A DNA stretch of 64,000 bases. It comes from UBA6120 sp964639215. Its GTDB lineage: Bacteria > Bacillota_I > Bacilli_A > RFN20 > CAG-826. A program made the translations under genes and the position numbers. Under the pieces are notes generated by a model that searched no databases, was not told the DNA's origin, and was given only the letters and a program-made list of their open reading frames with translations. The stretch spans positions 12,462-76,461 of the forward strand of contig CAZXCV010000004.1 of NCBI GenBank assembly GCA_964639215.1. Reading direction: 5' to 3'. Below are positions 41,295 to 50,734 of the stretch, one piece after another (within the stretch, counting starts at the first letter, position 1; each line of letters starts with the position of its first letter).

Positions 41295-44200
41295 ATGTTC
41301 ACACCGCTTCATATCTATACATCGTATTCATTTTTGCAAAGCGGTTTTACCGTGGCGCATTTATTGCAAGCGCTTGCTGACAAAAAATACCGCGCCGCTG
41401 CGATTACCGATTTTAATGTTTTGTTTGGTGTCCCTGAATTTTGTCTCGCTGCTAAAAAAGCCCAAATTGATCCAATCGTTGGAATGGATTTATTGATTGA
41501 AGACGAACTCATTACCCTGATTGCCCTTAATGAACTTGGATACCGGAATCTCATTATGTTATCAAGTCAAGCCTCCACCGGAGCACTAGCGCTTGAGTTC
41601 ACTAAAAACCATCACGAGGGCATCATCGCCATCATCTCCACTCGTCAAGGTCAACTCGTTGATCTTTACAAGCAGCAACAACACGAGATTGCTTCAAAGT
41701 TAGCTAAATTGTCACAGCAATTTGATCAATTTTATCTCGGTATTGAAATTTATACATCCGATGATCAAGATTTTGCCGATTTTATGCGCGATATTGCCAA
41801 AAAGCATGATTATAAAACGATTGCATTTCCTTTCATCAAATACCATCGTCCAAGCGATGCCATCATCTTAAAAATTACCCATGCGATTGCCCACGATGAA
41901 GTAATCGAAGAACGTGAAGCAACTGGCCCTTATTATTTATACGAACTAGAGCAAATTGAAGATCGTTACACGAGCGAAGAAATAACTTTGACGAATCAAA
42001 TCGCGGCTTCGGTAGGATTTGCATTTGAGCAAAAACGAGGAACGCTATTATCATTTCCGAGAACGAACAAACAAAATGCCGCGATGATGCTGCGAGAAGC
42101 CGCCATTGTCGGATTACAGGCACGCGCGATTGATTTTACGAACATCGAATATTTGCAACGCCTCGACTACGAACTTCGCATGATTGATGATTTAGGTTAT
42201 AGCGATTATTTCCTCATCGTTGCCGATTACGTTACTTATGCAAGAAATCAAAATATTCCGGTCGGTCCTGGACGTGGATCAGCACCTGGTTCGCTCGTCA
42301 GTTATGCCCTCTCAATTACCGATGTCGATCCGATTAAATATCAATTGCTATTTGAACGATTTTTAAATCCAGCACGTAAAACAATGCCGGATATCGATAT
42401 TGATTTTGCTGACATTCGCCGCGAAGAAGTCATTGATTATCTTCGCAATAAATATGGTGAAAATCGCGTTGCCAATATCATCACATTCCAAACAATCCAA
42501 GCGAAACAAGCGATTAGGGATATTGGACGCGTCTATCAATTCTCGCCCCGAACGATTGAGGCGATGGCGAAGTCACTGCCTGATAGTAAGTACGATTTAC
42601 GAACCGCCTTTAAACGCGTTCCAGCCTTCAATAAAGTTGTGAAAGAAGACAAAGAATGCCTTGAGATCGTTAAATTGGCAACACGAATCGAAGGATTAAT
42701 CCGTCAATCAGGGATGCATCCCGCTGGTGTAGTTTTAAATGAAGAACCAATTCAAGAAGCGGTCCCCGTTTTAAATGCCAATGGTCACTTAATCACGCAA
42801 TATGAGATGGATTACCTTGAAGCCCAAGGATTTTTGAAGATGGATATTCTCGGGTTACGTAATTTGACGATTATCGATAATTGCCTACGACTCATCAAAG
42901 CAAATCATAGTATCGACTTAGCGATGAATACGATTCCTTACACTGACAGTAAAATTTTCGATCTTATTCGTTCTGGTTTAACGATGGGTATTTTTCAACT
43001 CGAAAGCGATGGCATGCGTCGAGCTATTAAGGAAATCAAACCGACGACATTTGATGATATTGTCGTACTGCTCGCGATATTTCGTCCCGGTCCTATGGAC
43101 AGTATTACCGCTTACGCCAATCGTAAAGCCGGACTTGAAAAGTACTCGACACTCGACACCCAGATTGCCGATATCTTACAACCGACTTACGGCATCATTA
43201 TTTACCAAGAACAAATCATGCAAATTGCTGAACGCATGGCGGGATTTTCACTGGCAGAAGCCGATTTATTCCGGCGGGCAGTCAGTAAGAAAGACGCTGA
43301 AAAACTAGCCGAACTCCAAGACAAATTTGTTGAGGGAGCAATTCGTAAAGGTTATAACCAAGGCCACGCTGTTTCCGTGTTTAACCACATCTACAAATTC
43401 GCGGATTATGGTTTCAATAAAAGCCATTCCGTTGCTTATGCTTTTTTAGCGTGTCAAATGGGATATTTGAAAGTTTATTTCCCCCATGAATTTTATGCTT
43501 CTATTTTAGAAACAAGCAGTGCAATCAACGATACAAAATTTTCGAATTACATCGAAGAACTTCACCAATTAAAAATTTCAATTTCTAATCCAGATATCAA
43601 TCATTCCGGCGTTAATTTTTCAGTTTTCAATCGCAAACTATTATTTCCACTAAGTGCAATTCGAGGTATTTCTAATGATGTCGCAACGCGAATTGTTGAT
43701 GTTCGTAGTGAAGGACCTTTCGCTTCATTTTATGATTTTATCATTCGAATGTACCAATTAAAAATTACCGCCAAACAACTTGAACATCTGATTGATGCTG
43801 GTGTGTTTGATTCCCTCCATAAATCACGGGCGACATTACGAGCATCGATCAATCATGGCTTACAAAATGCAGCCATCCATAGTGCCATGGATGAAAATTC
43901 ACCATCATTGATTAGCGGCAATCACATTCCCAGTGCCAAATTAGTGACTGCCAGCGATGATATGATTGATAATGTTGACCGCGAACTCGAGGCACTTGGG
44001 ATTGTCTTATCAGCTTCACCGTTTAAACACAAAAAAGCATTATTACGCGAATATAATCTCCTTCCAATTAACAAAGTTAAAGATACGAAGCAAACCGTGA
44101 CAATCGGTGGAATTGTCCGCAGTAAAAAAGCGATTAAAACTAAGACGGGTGCACCGATGGCGTTTATTACGATATATGATGATACCTCAGAACTCGAAGT

Positions 44201-44345
44201 CGTCGTTTTTCCGCGCCCATACGCTGAAGTCGCCACAACCTTGGAGAAAAACAAGTTAGTCGTACTCGTCGGTCACTATGAAAGTGACAAGGGTCAAAAT
44301 TTTATCGCTGAAAAAGTGACAATCATCGAGGAACATCGTGAATAA
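41295..44345 (+). CDS. dnaE: DNA polymerase III alpha subunit (DnaE type)
   Basis: C-family replicative polymerase, 1016 aa, in Bacilli the partner of PolC that extends primers. The N-terminal PHP domain reads HIYTSYSFLQSG and AAITDFNVLFG, where active PHP domains have HxH and a TDH, so it is probably inactive as a nuclease. The catalytic palm has PDIDIDFADIRREEV; GPGRGSAPGSLVSYAL and GFNKSHSVAYAFLACQ are family blocks. Tandem HhH is followed by a C-terminal OB fold (VTIGGIVRSKKAIKTKTG). GAGAGG precedes the ATG. The stop overlaps the polA start by 8 bases. Confidence 0.96.
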   Translation: MFTPLHIYTSYSFLQSGFTVAHLLQALADKKYRAAAITDFNVLFGVPEFCLAAKKAQIDPIVGMDLLIEDELITLIALNELGYRNLIMLSSQASTGALALEFTKNHHEGIIAIISTRQGQLVDLYKQQQHEIASKLAKLSQQFDQFYLGIEIYTSDDQDFADFMRDIAKKHDYKTIAFPFIKYHRPSDAIILKITHAIAHDEVIEEREATGPYYLYELEQIEDRYTSEEITLTNQIAASVGFAFEQKRGTLLSFPRTNKQNAAMMLREAAIVGLQARAIDFTNIEYLQRLDYELRMIDDLGYSDYFLIVADYVTYARNQNIPVGPGRGSAPGSLVSYALSITDVDPIKYQLLFERFLNPARKTMPDIDIDFADIRREEVIDYLRNKYGENRVANIITFQTIQAKQAIRDIGRVYQFSPRTIEAMAKSLPDSKYDLRTAFKRVPAFNKVVKEDKECLEIVKLATRIEGLIRQSGMHPAGVVLNEEPIQEAVPVLNANGHLITQYEMDYLEAQGFLKMDILGLRNLTIIDNCLRLIKANHSIDLAMNTIPYTDSKIFDLIRSGLTMGIFQLESDGMRRAIKEIKPTTFDDIVVLLAIFRPGPMDSITAYANRKAGLEKYSTLDTQIADILQPTYGIIIYQEQIMQIAERMAGFSLAEADLFRRAVSKKDAEKLAELQDKFVEGAIRKGYNQGHAVSVFNHIYKFADYGFNKSHSVAYAFLACQMGYLKVYFPHEFYASILETSSAINDTKFSNYIEELHQLKISISNPDINHSGVNFSVFNRKLLFPLSAIRGISNDVATRIVDVRSEGPFASFYDFIIRMYQLKITAKQLEHLIDAGVFDSLHKSRATLRASINHGLQNAAIHSAMDENSPSLISGNHIPSAKLVTASDDMIDNVDRELEALGIVLSASPFKHKKALLREYNLLPINKVKDTKQTVTIGGIVRSKKAIKTKTGAPMAFITIYDDTSELEVVVFPRPYAEVATTLEKNKLVVLVGHYESDKGQNFIAEKVTIIEEHRE

Positions 44346-46929
44346 ACTAACGATTGTTGATGGCAATTCACTGTTATTCCGAGCATACTACGCGTCAGCT
44401 TATCCCGGTACGACCTTAATGCGGACTAAAGATGGCATTCCAACTAATGCCATTTACATTTTTGCAAATATGATGACGCGTATTATTTCTGATATTGCGC
44501 CAGGAGATGGTTTGCTTGTCGCCTTTGATACTGGTAAGAAAACATTTCGCCATGAGCAACTCGAAAGTTATAAAGCACAACGTAAAAAAGCTCCTGAAGA
44601 ACTTATCACCCAAATGCCCATCGCCCGCGAAATGTTAGACGCGCTTGGAATTTTCACGTTTGAAATGGACGGTTATGAAGGTGATGATGTGGCCGGAAGC
44701 GCGGCGATACTAGCACACAATCAAAGTCTCGATGTCGTAATTTACACATCTGATCGTGATTTTTTGCAACTTGTGAACACAACGATCAAAGTTCATTTAA
44801 TCAAAAAAGGGATGTCAGATATTCGCGTCATGAATCGAGCGAAGGTGATTGAAGATTATGGCATAACCCCTGAGCAAGTTGCTGACTATAAAGGATTGTG
44901 CGGTGACGCGAGCGATAACTTAAAAGGAATCCCCGGCATCGGTGATAAAACCGCGATTAAGTTATTGAGTGAATACCAAACATTTGAAAACATCGTGCAG
45001 GCCGCCACGACAATTGGCGGTAAGATTGGTGATAATCTCATCTTGCACAAAGACGTTGGTGCTTTAAGTAAACATCTCGCGATGATTGATACCAAAATCC
45101 CGCTTCACTTCACGTTAGAAGACACGAAGTATCCAGGTTATGAACTCGATAAAGCAACTAGTTTCAGCGCGCGTTATGAACTTCGGACTTTTATAAACAA
45201 ACTGCCACCATCATGGCGAGTTTTAAATGTGAAAGATGAAGTGACAATCACCACAGTCAAACGATTGGAAAATTTCAAAAACAGTGGCAAAATCGGTGTG
45301 TATTTTGATATGCCTGTCGGTAACTACCATCGGATTCGTCCCTTTGGTATCGCAATAAGCAATGGGCAACAGACGTATTACTTAACGTTTGAAGATGCGT
45401 TAGTGGATCCCGAGTTACGATCGATTTTAAACAATCCGACGATTACTAAATATACGTTTGATTTAAAAACTCATTATGTGCTCTGCCAACGCTTTAATCT
45501 TGCGATTTCTGGACCTTTTATCGATATTCAACTTGCCAACTACACACTCGACACTTCAATTTCCAATAATCCGATTGCTAGTCTCACTGTCTATGGTGCG
45601 CAAATCCCAAGTGAAGAAAATCCAAAATTGTTTGCGACTGGTAACCCCGAATTAACCGGTTCAATCGCTTATCACTTATTAACGCTTTATCCAAAAATCA
45701 ACCTCGAGCTAAAACAAAAAGAAGCTCTCAATGTTTTGATGGAAGTAGAAATTCCTTTAGCGATTGTCCTCGCTAAAATGGAAAGAGAAGGTGTTCCGAT
45801 TGATCGAGATATGCTAAATAGGCTCGGCGCACAATTTCTTGAAAAAATTAACGAACATTCACAAGCAATTTATGAAATAGCGGGCCATGAATTTAACCTC
45901 AATTCACCAAAGCAAGTGGCGACTGTTCTCTTTGATGACTTAGGTTTAGCCAAAAACCGCAAAGGTTCGACGAGTGCCGATGTTTTGAAACAGTTAGCCA
46001 ACGAACACCCAATTGCCGCACATTTACTTGAGCATCGAAAATATTCAAAATTATTTTCCACGTACATTGAATCATTGATTAATAACGTTCACGACGATGG
46101 TAAACTTCATGCAATCTTCAATCAAGCCTTGACAACGACCGGACGTTTATCGAGCACCGATCCCAATTTACAAAACATCGCTGTCCGCGATGAGGAAGGG
46201 CGCCTTGTTCGTCAAGCCTTTTATTATCCTACGAGCGATGACTTGCTCGTCTCATTTGATTATTCGCAAATCGAGCTGCGCATCTTAGCTCATCTCAGCA
46301 ATTGTGGACCGCTGCTTGAAGTCTTTAACCAAGGTCAAGATATCCATACAGCGACTGCCAACCGGTTATTTGCAAATGGCGGACCAGTCACCCCATTGAT
46401 GCGACGTCAAGCCAAAGCTGTAAATTTTGGAATCATCTATGGCATATCTGATTGGGGTTTAGCCGAGCAATTAGAAATCCCACCGGCTGAAGCACGAAAA
46501 ATTATCAATACCTTCTATGATAACTATCAAGAAATTCGCACATATATGCATGACCTAATTACCCAAGTGCAAAACCATGGTTATGTCACCACTCTCACAG
46601 GTCGCAGACGCTATTTAAGAGAAATTCATGATAGTAACTATCAAACCCGTGAATTTGCCAAACGCGCCGCGATGAATGCGCCAATTCAAGGAACCGCTGC
46701 CGATTTGATTAAAATCGCGATGATAAAAATCGATCAAGCTTTAACCAATCAGAAAATTTCATCAAAGCTCATCTTGCAAATTCATGATGAATTAATTTTC
46801 AAGGTACCAAAGTCTGAGGTTTCCACACTAATAGCATTGGTAAAAGAAATCATGGAAACAGCGATGCCCTTAAACGTCAAGCTCGAAGTCGACGTCAGTC
46901 AAGGTAGAACTTGGTATGATCTTAAATAG
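44338..46929 (+). CDS. polA: DNA polymerase I
   Basis: Gap-filling and Okazaki-fragment-processing polymerase, 863 aa. It starts at a GTG overlapping the dnaE stop (GTGAATAA). The N-terminal 5' nuclease has LTIVDGNSLLFRAYY, GYEGDDVAGS and DNLKGIPGIGDKTA. The central 3'-5' exonuclease domain is degenerate: the DxE motif reads FDMPVGN, so no proofreading is expected, as in Bacillus Pol I. The polymerase domain has motif A VSFDYSQIELRILAHLS, motif B RRQAKAVNFGIIYG and motif C QIHDELIF. It is followed 7 bases later by mutM-coaE, a polA-mutM-coaE order seen in Bacilli. Confidence 0.97.
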   Translation: MNKLTIVDGNSLLFRAYYASAYPGTTLMRTKDGIPTNAIYIFANMMTRIISDIAPGDGLLVAFDTGKKTFRHEQLESYKAQRKKAPEELITQMPIAREMLDALGIFTFEMDGYEGDDVAGSAAILAHNQSLDVVIYTSDRDFLQLVNTTIKVHLIKKGMSDIRVMNRAKVIEDYGITPEQVADYKGLCGDASDNLKGIPGIGDKTAIKLLSEYQTFENIVQAATTIGGKIGDNLILHKDVGALSKHLAMIDTKIPLHFTLEDTKYPGYELDKATSFSARYELRTFINKLPPSWRVLNVKDEVTITTVKRLENFKNSGKIGVYFDMPVGNYHRIRPFGIAISNGQQTYYLTFEDALVDPELRSILNNPTITKYTFDLKTHYVLCQRFNLAISGPFIDIQLANYTLDTSISNNPIASLTVYGAQIPSEENPKLFATGNPELTGSIAYHLLTLYPKINLELKQKEALNVLMEVEIPLAIVLAKMEREGVPIDRDMLNRLGAQFLEKINEHSQAIYEIAGHEFNLNSPKQVATVLFDDLGLAKNRKGSTSADVLKQLANEHPIAAHLLEHRKYSKLFSTYIESLINNVHDDGKLHAIFNQALTTTGRLSSTDPNLQNIAVRDEEGRLVRQAFYYPTSDDLLVSFDYSQIELRILAHLSNCGPLLEVFNQGQDIHTATANRLFANGGPVTPLMRRQAKAVNFGIIYGISDWGLAEQLEIPPAEARKIINTFYDNYQEIRTYMHDLITQVQNHGYVTTLTGRRRYLREIHDSNYQTREFAKRAAMNAPIQGTAADLIKIAMIKIDQALTNQKISSKLILQIHDELIFKVPKSEVSTLIALVKEIMETAMPLNVKLEVDVSQGRTWYDLK

Positions 46930-46936
46930 GTGAAAT

Positions 46937-48367
46937 ATGCCAGAATTACCAGAAGTCGAAACCGTCCGCCGAATACTTGCTCCACGCATTCTCAATCGTC
47001 AAATTAGCAATGTGCGGGTCACCTATTGGCGCATGATTGGTTCTCATCACCATGAATTTATTGCTCGTTTAATCGGTCGCACATTCAGTGCCATTGAACG
47101 AATTGGTAAATTTTTAATTTTCAAATTTGACAATGATCTTGTACTTATTTCACATCTTCGGATGGAAGGTAAATATCTTGATCTCGCGCAATCTGAAGCT
47201 GATAGTCGGTATGCCCGTGTAATTTTCGAATTCACTGATGGCGGCAAATTATGCTATGACGATTCTCGCTGTTTTGGAACGATGCAGTTAGCGACGAGTG
47301 CAACTTATAAAGACGCGCCTTCCCTCACTAAAATCGGACCCGAACCATTTGGGATACAATCATCTTCAGTGATATTTGACCATTACCATCGTTCAGCGCG
47401 CCCGATTAAGGAATTATTGCTTGATCAAACAATTATGACAGGACTTGGAAATATCTATGCTGATGAGGTGCTCTATTTAGCGCGCATCCATCCTGAATTG
47501 CCTGGTAATCTCTTAACAAAGCATGAAGCTGATCGGCTGTTACATTTTTCAAAAGAAGTGCTTAACAAAGCAATTGAATCTGGTGGGTCGACGATCCGCA
47601 CATATCACGCCGCCAAGGGCGTTGATGGTCGTTTCCAACACCAATTATTTGCCTATGATCGTGCTGGACAACCTTGCAGCCGTTGTCACACGATACTAAC
47701 AAAAATAAAGGTAAAAGGACGTGGATCAACGTATTGCCCACGCTGCCAAATTAATCGCGCCTTACCTTTGGTGATTGCGATTACAGGACAAATGCACGCT
47801 GGTAAATCAACGATTTTATCGTTAGCAAAAAATATGGGGTATCCGACATTATCAAGCGATGAACTTGTTAAAGAGGTATATCATCAATCCAAAAATATGA
47901 GTAAAATCGAACAATTGCTCCACATTGTATTTACTGACAGTCGCCTTAATAGTCGGCAGATTCTCGAAGTCATTTTGACAAATCCGAAGGCTAAAAAGCG
48001 CCTCGAAAAATGGGTTCATCCGCTTGTAAAACACATGACGATTGATTGGATTAAACAACAAACTAGTCGCTACGTCTTCATTGAAGTACCATTACTCTTT
48101 GAAGCCAAGTGGGACTATCTTGCTCAATATATCATTGGGGTGACTGTGCCCTTTGAAATTCAAAAAGTCAGGATTGAAAGTGATTTTGAACATCCTGAAC
48201 TTGCCTTAGAACTGGCCCAGACAAATCAATTTTTAGCCTATCAAGACCGCGTCGATTACTTAATTAAAAACGATGGTGATTTATCCTCGTTCATTAGTGA
48301 TGCCACCAAAGCACTAGAAACGGCATTGCTACAATCAATAAAGACCGCCGAGTCCGCTAATTTCTAA
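46937..48367 (+). CDS. mutM-coaE: Fused formamidopyrimidine-DNA glycosylase (MutM) and dephospho-CoA kinase (CoaE)
   Basis: One 476-aa frame covers two enzymes. Residues 1-271 are MutM: catalytic Pro at PELPEVETV, the lesion-recognition LISHLRMEGKY, the helix-two-turn-helix LLLDQTIMTGLGNIYADE, and a zinc finger with Cys247, 250, 267 and 270. A 13-residue linker follows. Residues 284-292 (GQMHAGKST) are a P-loop and the rest is CoaE-like: LSSDELVKEVYH, EKWVHPLVK and VFIEVPLLFEA. MutM removes 8-oxoguanine; CoaE makes the last step of CoA. No ribosome-binding site or convincing internal start precedes CoaE. The last 33 bases overlap the end of dnaI. Confidence 0.88.
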   Translation: MPELPEVETVRRILAPRILNRQISNVRVTYWRMIGSHHHEFIARLIGRTFSAIERIGKFLIFKFDNDLVLISHLRMEGKYLDLAQSEADSRYARVIFEFTDGGKLCYDDSRCFGTMQLATSATYKDAPSLTKIGPEPFGIQSSSVIFDHYHRSARPIKELLLDQTIMTGLGNIYADEVLYLARIHPELPGNLLTKHEADRLLHFSKEVLNKAIESGGSTIRTYHAAKGVDGRFQHQLFAYDRAGQPCSRCHTILTKIKVKGRGSTYCPRCQINRALPLVIAITGQMHAGKSTILSLAKNMGYPTLSSDELVKEVYHQSKNMSKIEQLLHIVFTDSRLNSRQILEVILTNPKAKKRLEKWVHPLVKHMTIDWIKQQTSRYVFIEVPLLFEAKWDYLAQYIIGVTVPFEIQKVRIESDFEHPELALELAQTNQFLAYQDRVDYLIKNDGDLSSFISDATKALETALLQSIKTAESANF

Positions 48368-49237
48368 TTCTCCAAGCGTATAATCCTTTAATAAACGCGT
48401 CAACTGTCGGCTCCTGATACGCCCGGATTCACTGCTACCATAAAGTGTCGTTAGCTCATCGAGTTTAAAATCGCTTGTAAATAACGTGATTTTTTTATTT
48501 TTAGCACGCTCCAGTAATAATGGATAAACAATTTGATCACGTAAAAAATCACTTTTGTATTCATTGCCAAAATCATCAATTGCTAAAATGTCAATTGTCG
48601 TTAAACGAGCAAACATCTCTGAGAAACGCGGTTTATCGTTGATCGCAGCATCGAGTAATTCTTTAAACCTGGTCGCCGCGTTAATCACGGCTGCTTGACG
48701 CAAGCCTGTTTCCAGTAATTCATTGACAAACGTGACCATCATATAGCTTTTACCAACGCGATGACCGCCATATAAGTAGAGCCAACGATCTGATTGTTTC
48801 CGTGCGAGTTTAATCGCCTCAGCAATGATTGGCTTTCGCGTTTGTTTTGGATCAATCGAACCAAAGCGGGCTGTTTTCCAGCCGTCGTCAAAATCGCTGA
48901 GCCAGTAACGACGATCGCGATCAAATTTCGCCATTAATAATGGACACGGTTCAAATGTTCGCTCAATAAACCGTCCAACCCGCGATAATTTAACTTGATA
49001 ATGGCGTTGCCTTTTCTCGCATGATTCAAGTCCCGGGCAGTTTGCACAGTAATGACAATCTTCTTGGTATGCTAAAAAAATTGATAAATATTGTTTAACC
49101 TCGGCTTCTGTCGCACCCAATCTATTGATTTCTTGATGAACCAATGGATCATTCATCAACGCTTTGTATTGTTCTTCGATGATTTCATCGGGATCATCAC
49201 TCAAGAATTCATTGGGTGTGATTTTAACTTTTTCCAT
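48335..49237 (-). CDS. dnaI: Primosomal protein DnaI (helicase loader)
   Basis: AAA+ ATPase that loads the replicative helicase, with DnaB and DnaD, at origins and forks; 300 aa. The N-terminal zinc-binding region is CHYCANCPGLESC (about residues 60-72). Walker A is YLYGGHRVGKSYMM and Walker B is ILAIDDFGNEY; the C-terminal sensor region includes FTSDFKLDELTTLY. The ATG at 49237 is preceded by AGGTAAG and lies inside dnaB, which overlaps by 14 bases, so the two are coupled. Its 3' end overlaps mutM-coaE on the other strand by 33 bases. Confidence 0.93.
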   Translation of the reverse strand: MEKVKITPNEFLSDDPDEIIEEQYKALMNDPLVHQEINRLGATEAEVKQYLSIFLAYQEDCHYCANCPGLESCEKRQRHYQVKLSRVGRFIERTFEPCPLLMAKFDRDRRYWLSDFDDGWKTARFGSIDPKQTRKPIIAEAIKLARKQSDRWLYLYGGHRVGKSYMMVTFVNELLETGLRQAAVINAATRFKELLDAAINDKPRFSEMFARLTTIDILAIDDFGNEYKSDFLRDQIVYPLLLERAKNKKITLFTSDFKLDELTTLYGSSESGRIRSRQLTRLLKDYTLGELEISGLGGLY

Positions 49238-50483
49238 GCTTCTTACCTGCTCGTTCATTTTCTAACGCTTCTAACATCGCGTCAAGGTCAATTTCTTCTT
49301 CTTGGGGTGGAGTGGCTGGTTCTTCAAGTTTTTCTTTCTCTTTTGAGGTTGAGGATTTCTTTTTTCTCGTTTTCACTAAATATTCCATGGCATCAATCGC
49401 TGAAGTCACTTGTGCCCGAGCGAGTGAGGCTGCAATCTTCTCGACTAAAGGACGTGGAAACGTCAAATTGGCACTTTCAAGAACATAATCGATGAGAGCA
49501 TTAATAACTGGAAGTGGCAAATCATAACGTGTCTGCATATCATTGATGACCTTCAAATCAGCCGGAGCAGGAGCATTATTCAAGTTACGGTAACGGAAAT
49601 ATGTTTTTGGATCAGATTGTTCCATCAGTTGAATCTTCCTGGCTTTTGAAGTTGCGCTGCTAACTTGCGATAGTGACTTCCGCCGTGTCTTGGCAAAGGC
49701 GAATTTCGTTTCTAGGGCTGCCATTTCTTTTAATTTGTTAAAGTCGATGATACGTTCATCTTCACCGATGAAACAAGTAACCACTAGTTCGGCCATCGCT
49801 AATTCATCGATACCATATAGATTGGCAAGACGATCAATTTCATCAAGTAAAGGTGTTGTGAACATTTGTGTCTTAATATTGCTTTTGCGCCCGATTTCAT
49901 CGATAAATGACCTTCGATCAAATTTCGTCTCGATTGAAGAACAACGATGGTCAAGAATTCCATTGTCGCTTTTACCATTAAATGAGGGCAAGGTATAATC
50001 GGGATGAAAAACCTCGCCAAATGATGCGGACACTTCATCAAACCCGACGATTGGCTTTGGTTTATGATAGCGAACCCGAAGTTTCTGGACCATGGCTTCG
50101 CCAATATATTGTGATAAAAGTCCTCGTAACAGCACATCATCAAAAAATAATGCGGGTGATTTCGGGGCAAACAGTTCCAGCACATGCACTTCAAAATCTT
50201 GTTGCTTTTTACGATAACTGCGCAAAAGACCAACAGCTTCAAGCCGTGCTTTCGCTAAAGATAAATCGGACAATGTCATTTGCGTGTGACTAATGAGCAT
50301 TGATACTGCCATCGCTTCATCACTCATAAATAAGTGCGACAAGGCGTCAAGTGTCAAAAATAACGCTAACCCTTGATGACTAATCAAAGGTTGATATAAT
50401 TCAGCAAGTAACTGACGGTCATGATCACCGATCAAGCTCATCCGTCGAATATGGATGAAATCACGCGAGGCTAAATATTGCAT
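49224..50483 (-). CDS. dnaB: Replication initiation/membrane attachment protein DnaB (Bacillus type)
   Basis: Not the helicase: a DnaB/DnaD-family primosome protein of Bacillota, 419 aa. A winged-helix N-terminal half (LYQPLISHQGLALFLTLD, then SDLSLAKARLEAVGLLRSY) is followed by DnaB_2/DnaD repeats. The C-terminal one includes MQTRYDLPLPVINALIDYVLESANLTFPRPLVEKIAASLARAQV with the family's Y-x10-IxxxI-like pattern. An acidic tail ends it. TGGAG precedes the ATG at 50483; the frame is open a further 24 codons. DnaA boxes lie 100-155 bases upstream. Co-transcribed with dnaI. Confidence 0.9.
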   Translation of the reverse strand: MQYLASRDFIHIRRMSLIGDHDRQLLAELYQPLISHQGLALFLTLDALSHLFMSDEAMAVSMLISHTQMTLSDLSLAKARLEAVGLLRSYRKKQQDFEVHVLELFAPKSPALFFDDVLLRGLLSQYIGEAMVQKLRVRYHKPKPIVGFDEVSASFGEVFHPDYTLPSFNGKSDNGILDHRCSSIETKFDRRSFIDEIGRKSNIKTQMFTTPLLDEIDRLANLYGIDELAMAELVVTCFIGEDERIIDFNKLKEMAALETKFAFAKTRRKSLSQVSSATSKARKIQLMEQSDPKTYFRYRNLNNAPAPADLKVINDMQTRYDLPLPVINALIDYVLESANLTFPRPLVEKIAASLARAQVTSAIDAMEYLVKTRKKKSSTSKEKEKLEEPATPPQEEEIDLDAMLEALENERAGKKHGKS

Positions 50484-50581
50484 GGGATACTCCAGTACAT
50501 ATAGGATATAACAAATCATTAGTAAAAAGTATGAAAAAAAGCGTTTCCATCGCAATAATTTTATATCGTTGTTGTGGGCAC

Positions 50582-50638
50582 TTATCCACCGACATTAGTA
50601 AAAACCACGATAATAAGCCACAATTTGATTGTGGATAA
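50582..50638. promoter_or_regulatory. DnaA boxes between dnaB and the SpeD-like gene
   Basis: TTATCCACC (50582-50590, one mismatch), TAAGCCACA (50614-50622, two mismatches) and TGTGGATAA (50630-50638, perfect TTATCCACA on the minus strand). The whole intergenic stretch 50484-50734 otherwise holds only a promoter for the plus-strand gene and AT-rich sequence. DnaA binding could control dnaB-dnaI. Confidence 0.6.
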
Positions 50639-50681
50639 ACACGGTAAAAGAAAAGTTTTTGGTAATAATAAATATTATTTA

Positions 50682-50710
50682 TTGAGCCTTGATATTTTTT
50701 TTGTTAGGAT
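50682..50710 (+). promoter_or_regulatory. Candidate promoter of the SpeD-like gene
   Basis: TTGAGC (50682-50687), 17 bases, TAGGAT (50705-50710). The expected start is near 50717, a few bases before AGAGGAAA. Confidence 0.4.
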
Positions 50711-50734
50711 TTGTATGCAAATAGAGGAAACTTA

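Noticed and set aside
41295..46929. Loss of proofreading in DnaE and PolA as an oddity
   Set aside because: Degenerate PHP and exonuclease domains in DnaE and Pol I are usual in Bacilli, where PolC proofreads; not a novel signal.
49091..49495. 134-codon plus-strand frame opposite dnaI and dnaB
   Set aside because: It is antisense to two well-supported genes, has no ribosome-binding site and gives a low-complexity hydrophobic translation.
50582..50638. Replication origin based on DnaA boxes
   Set aside because: Only two good boxes, no dnaA or dnaN nearby and no AT-rich 13-mer array; a regulatory role fits better.
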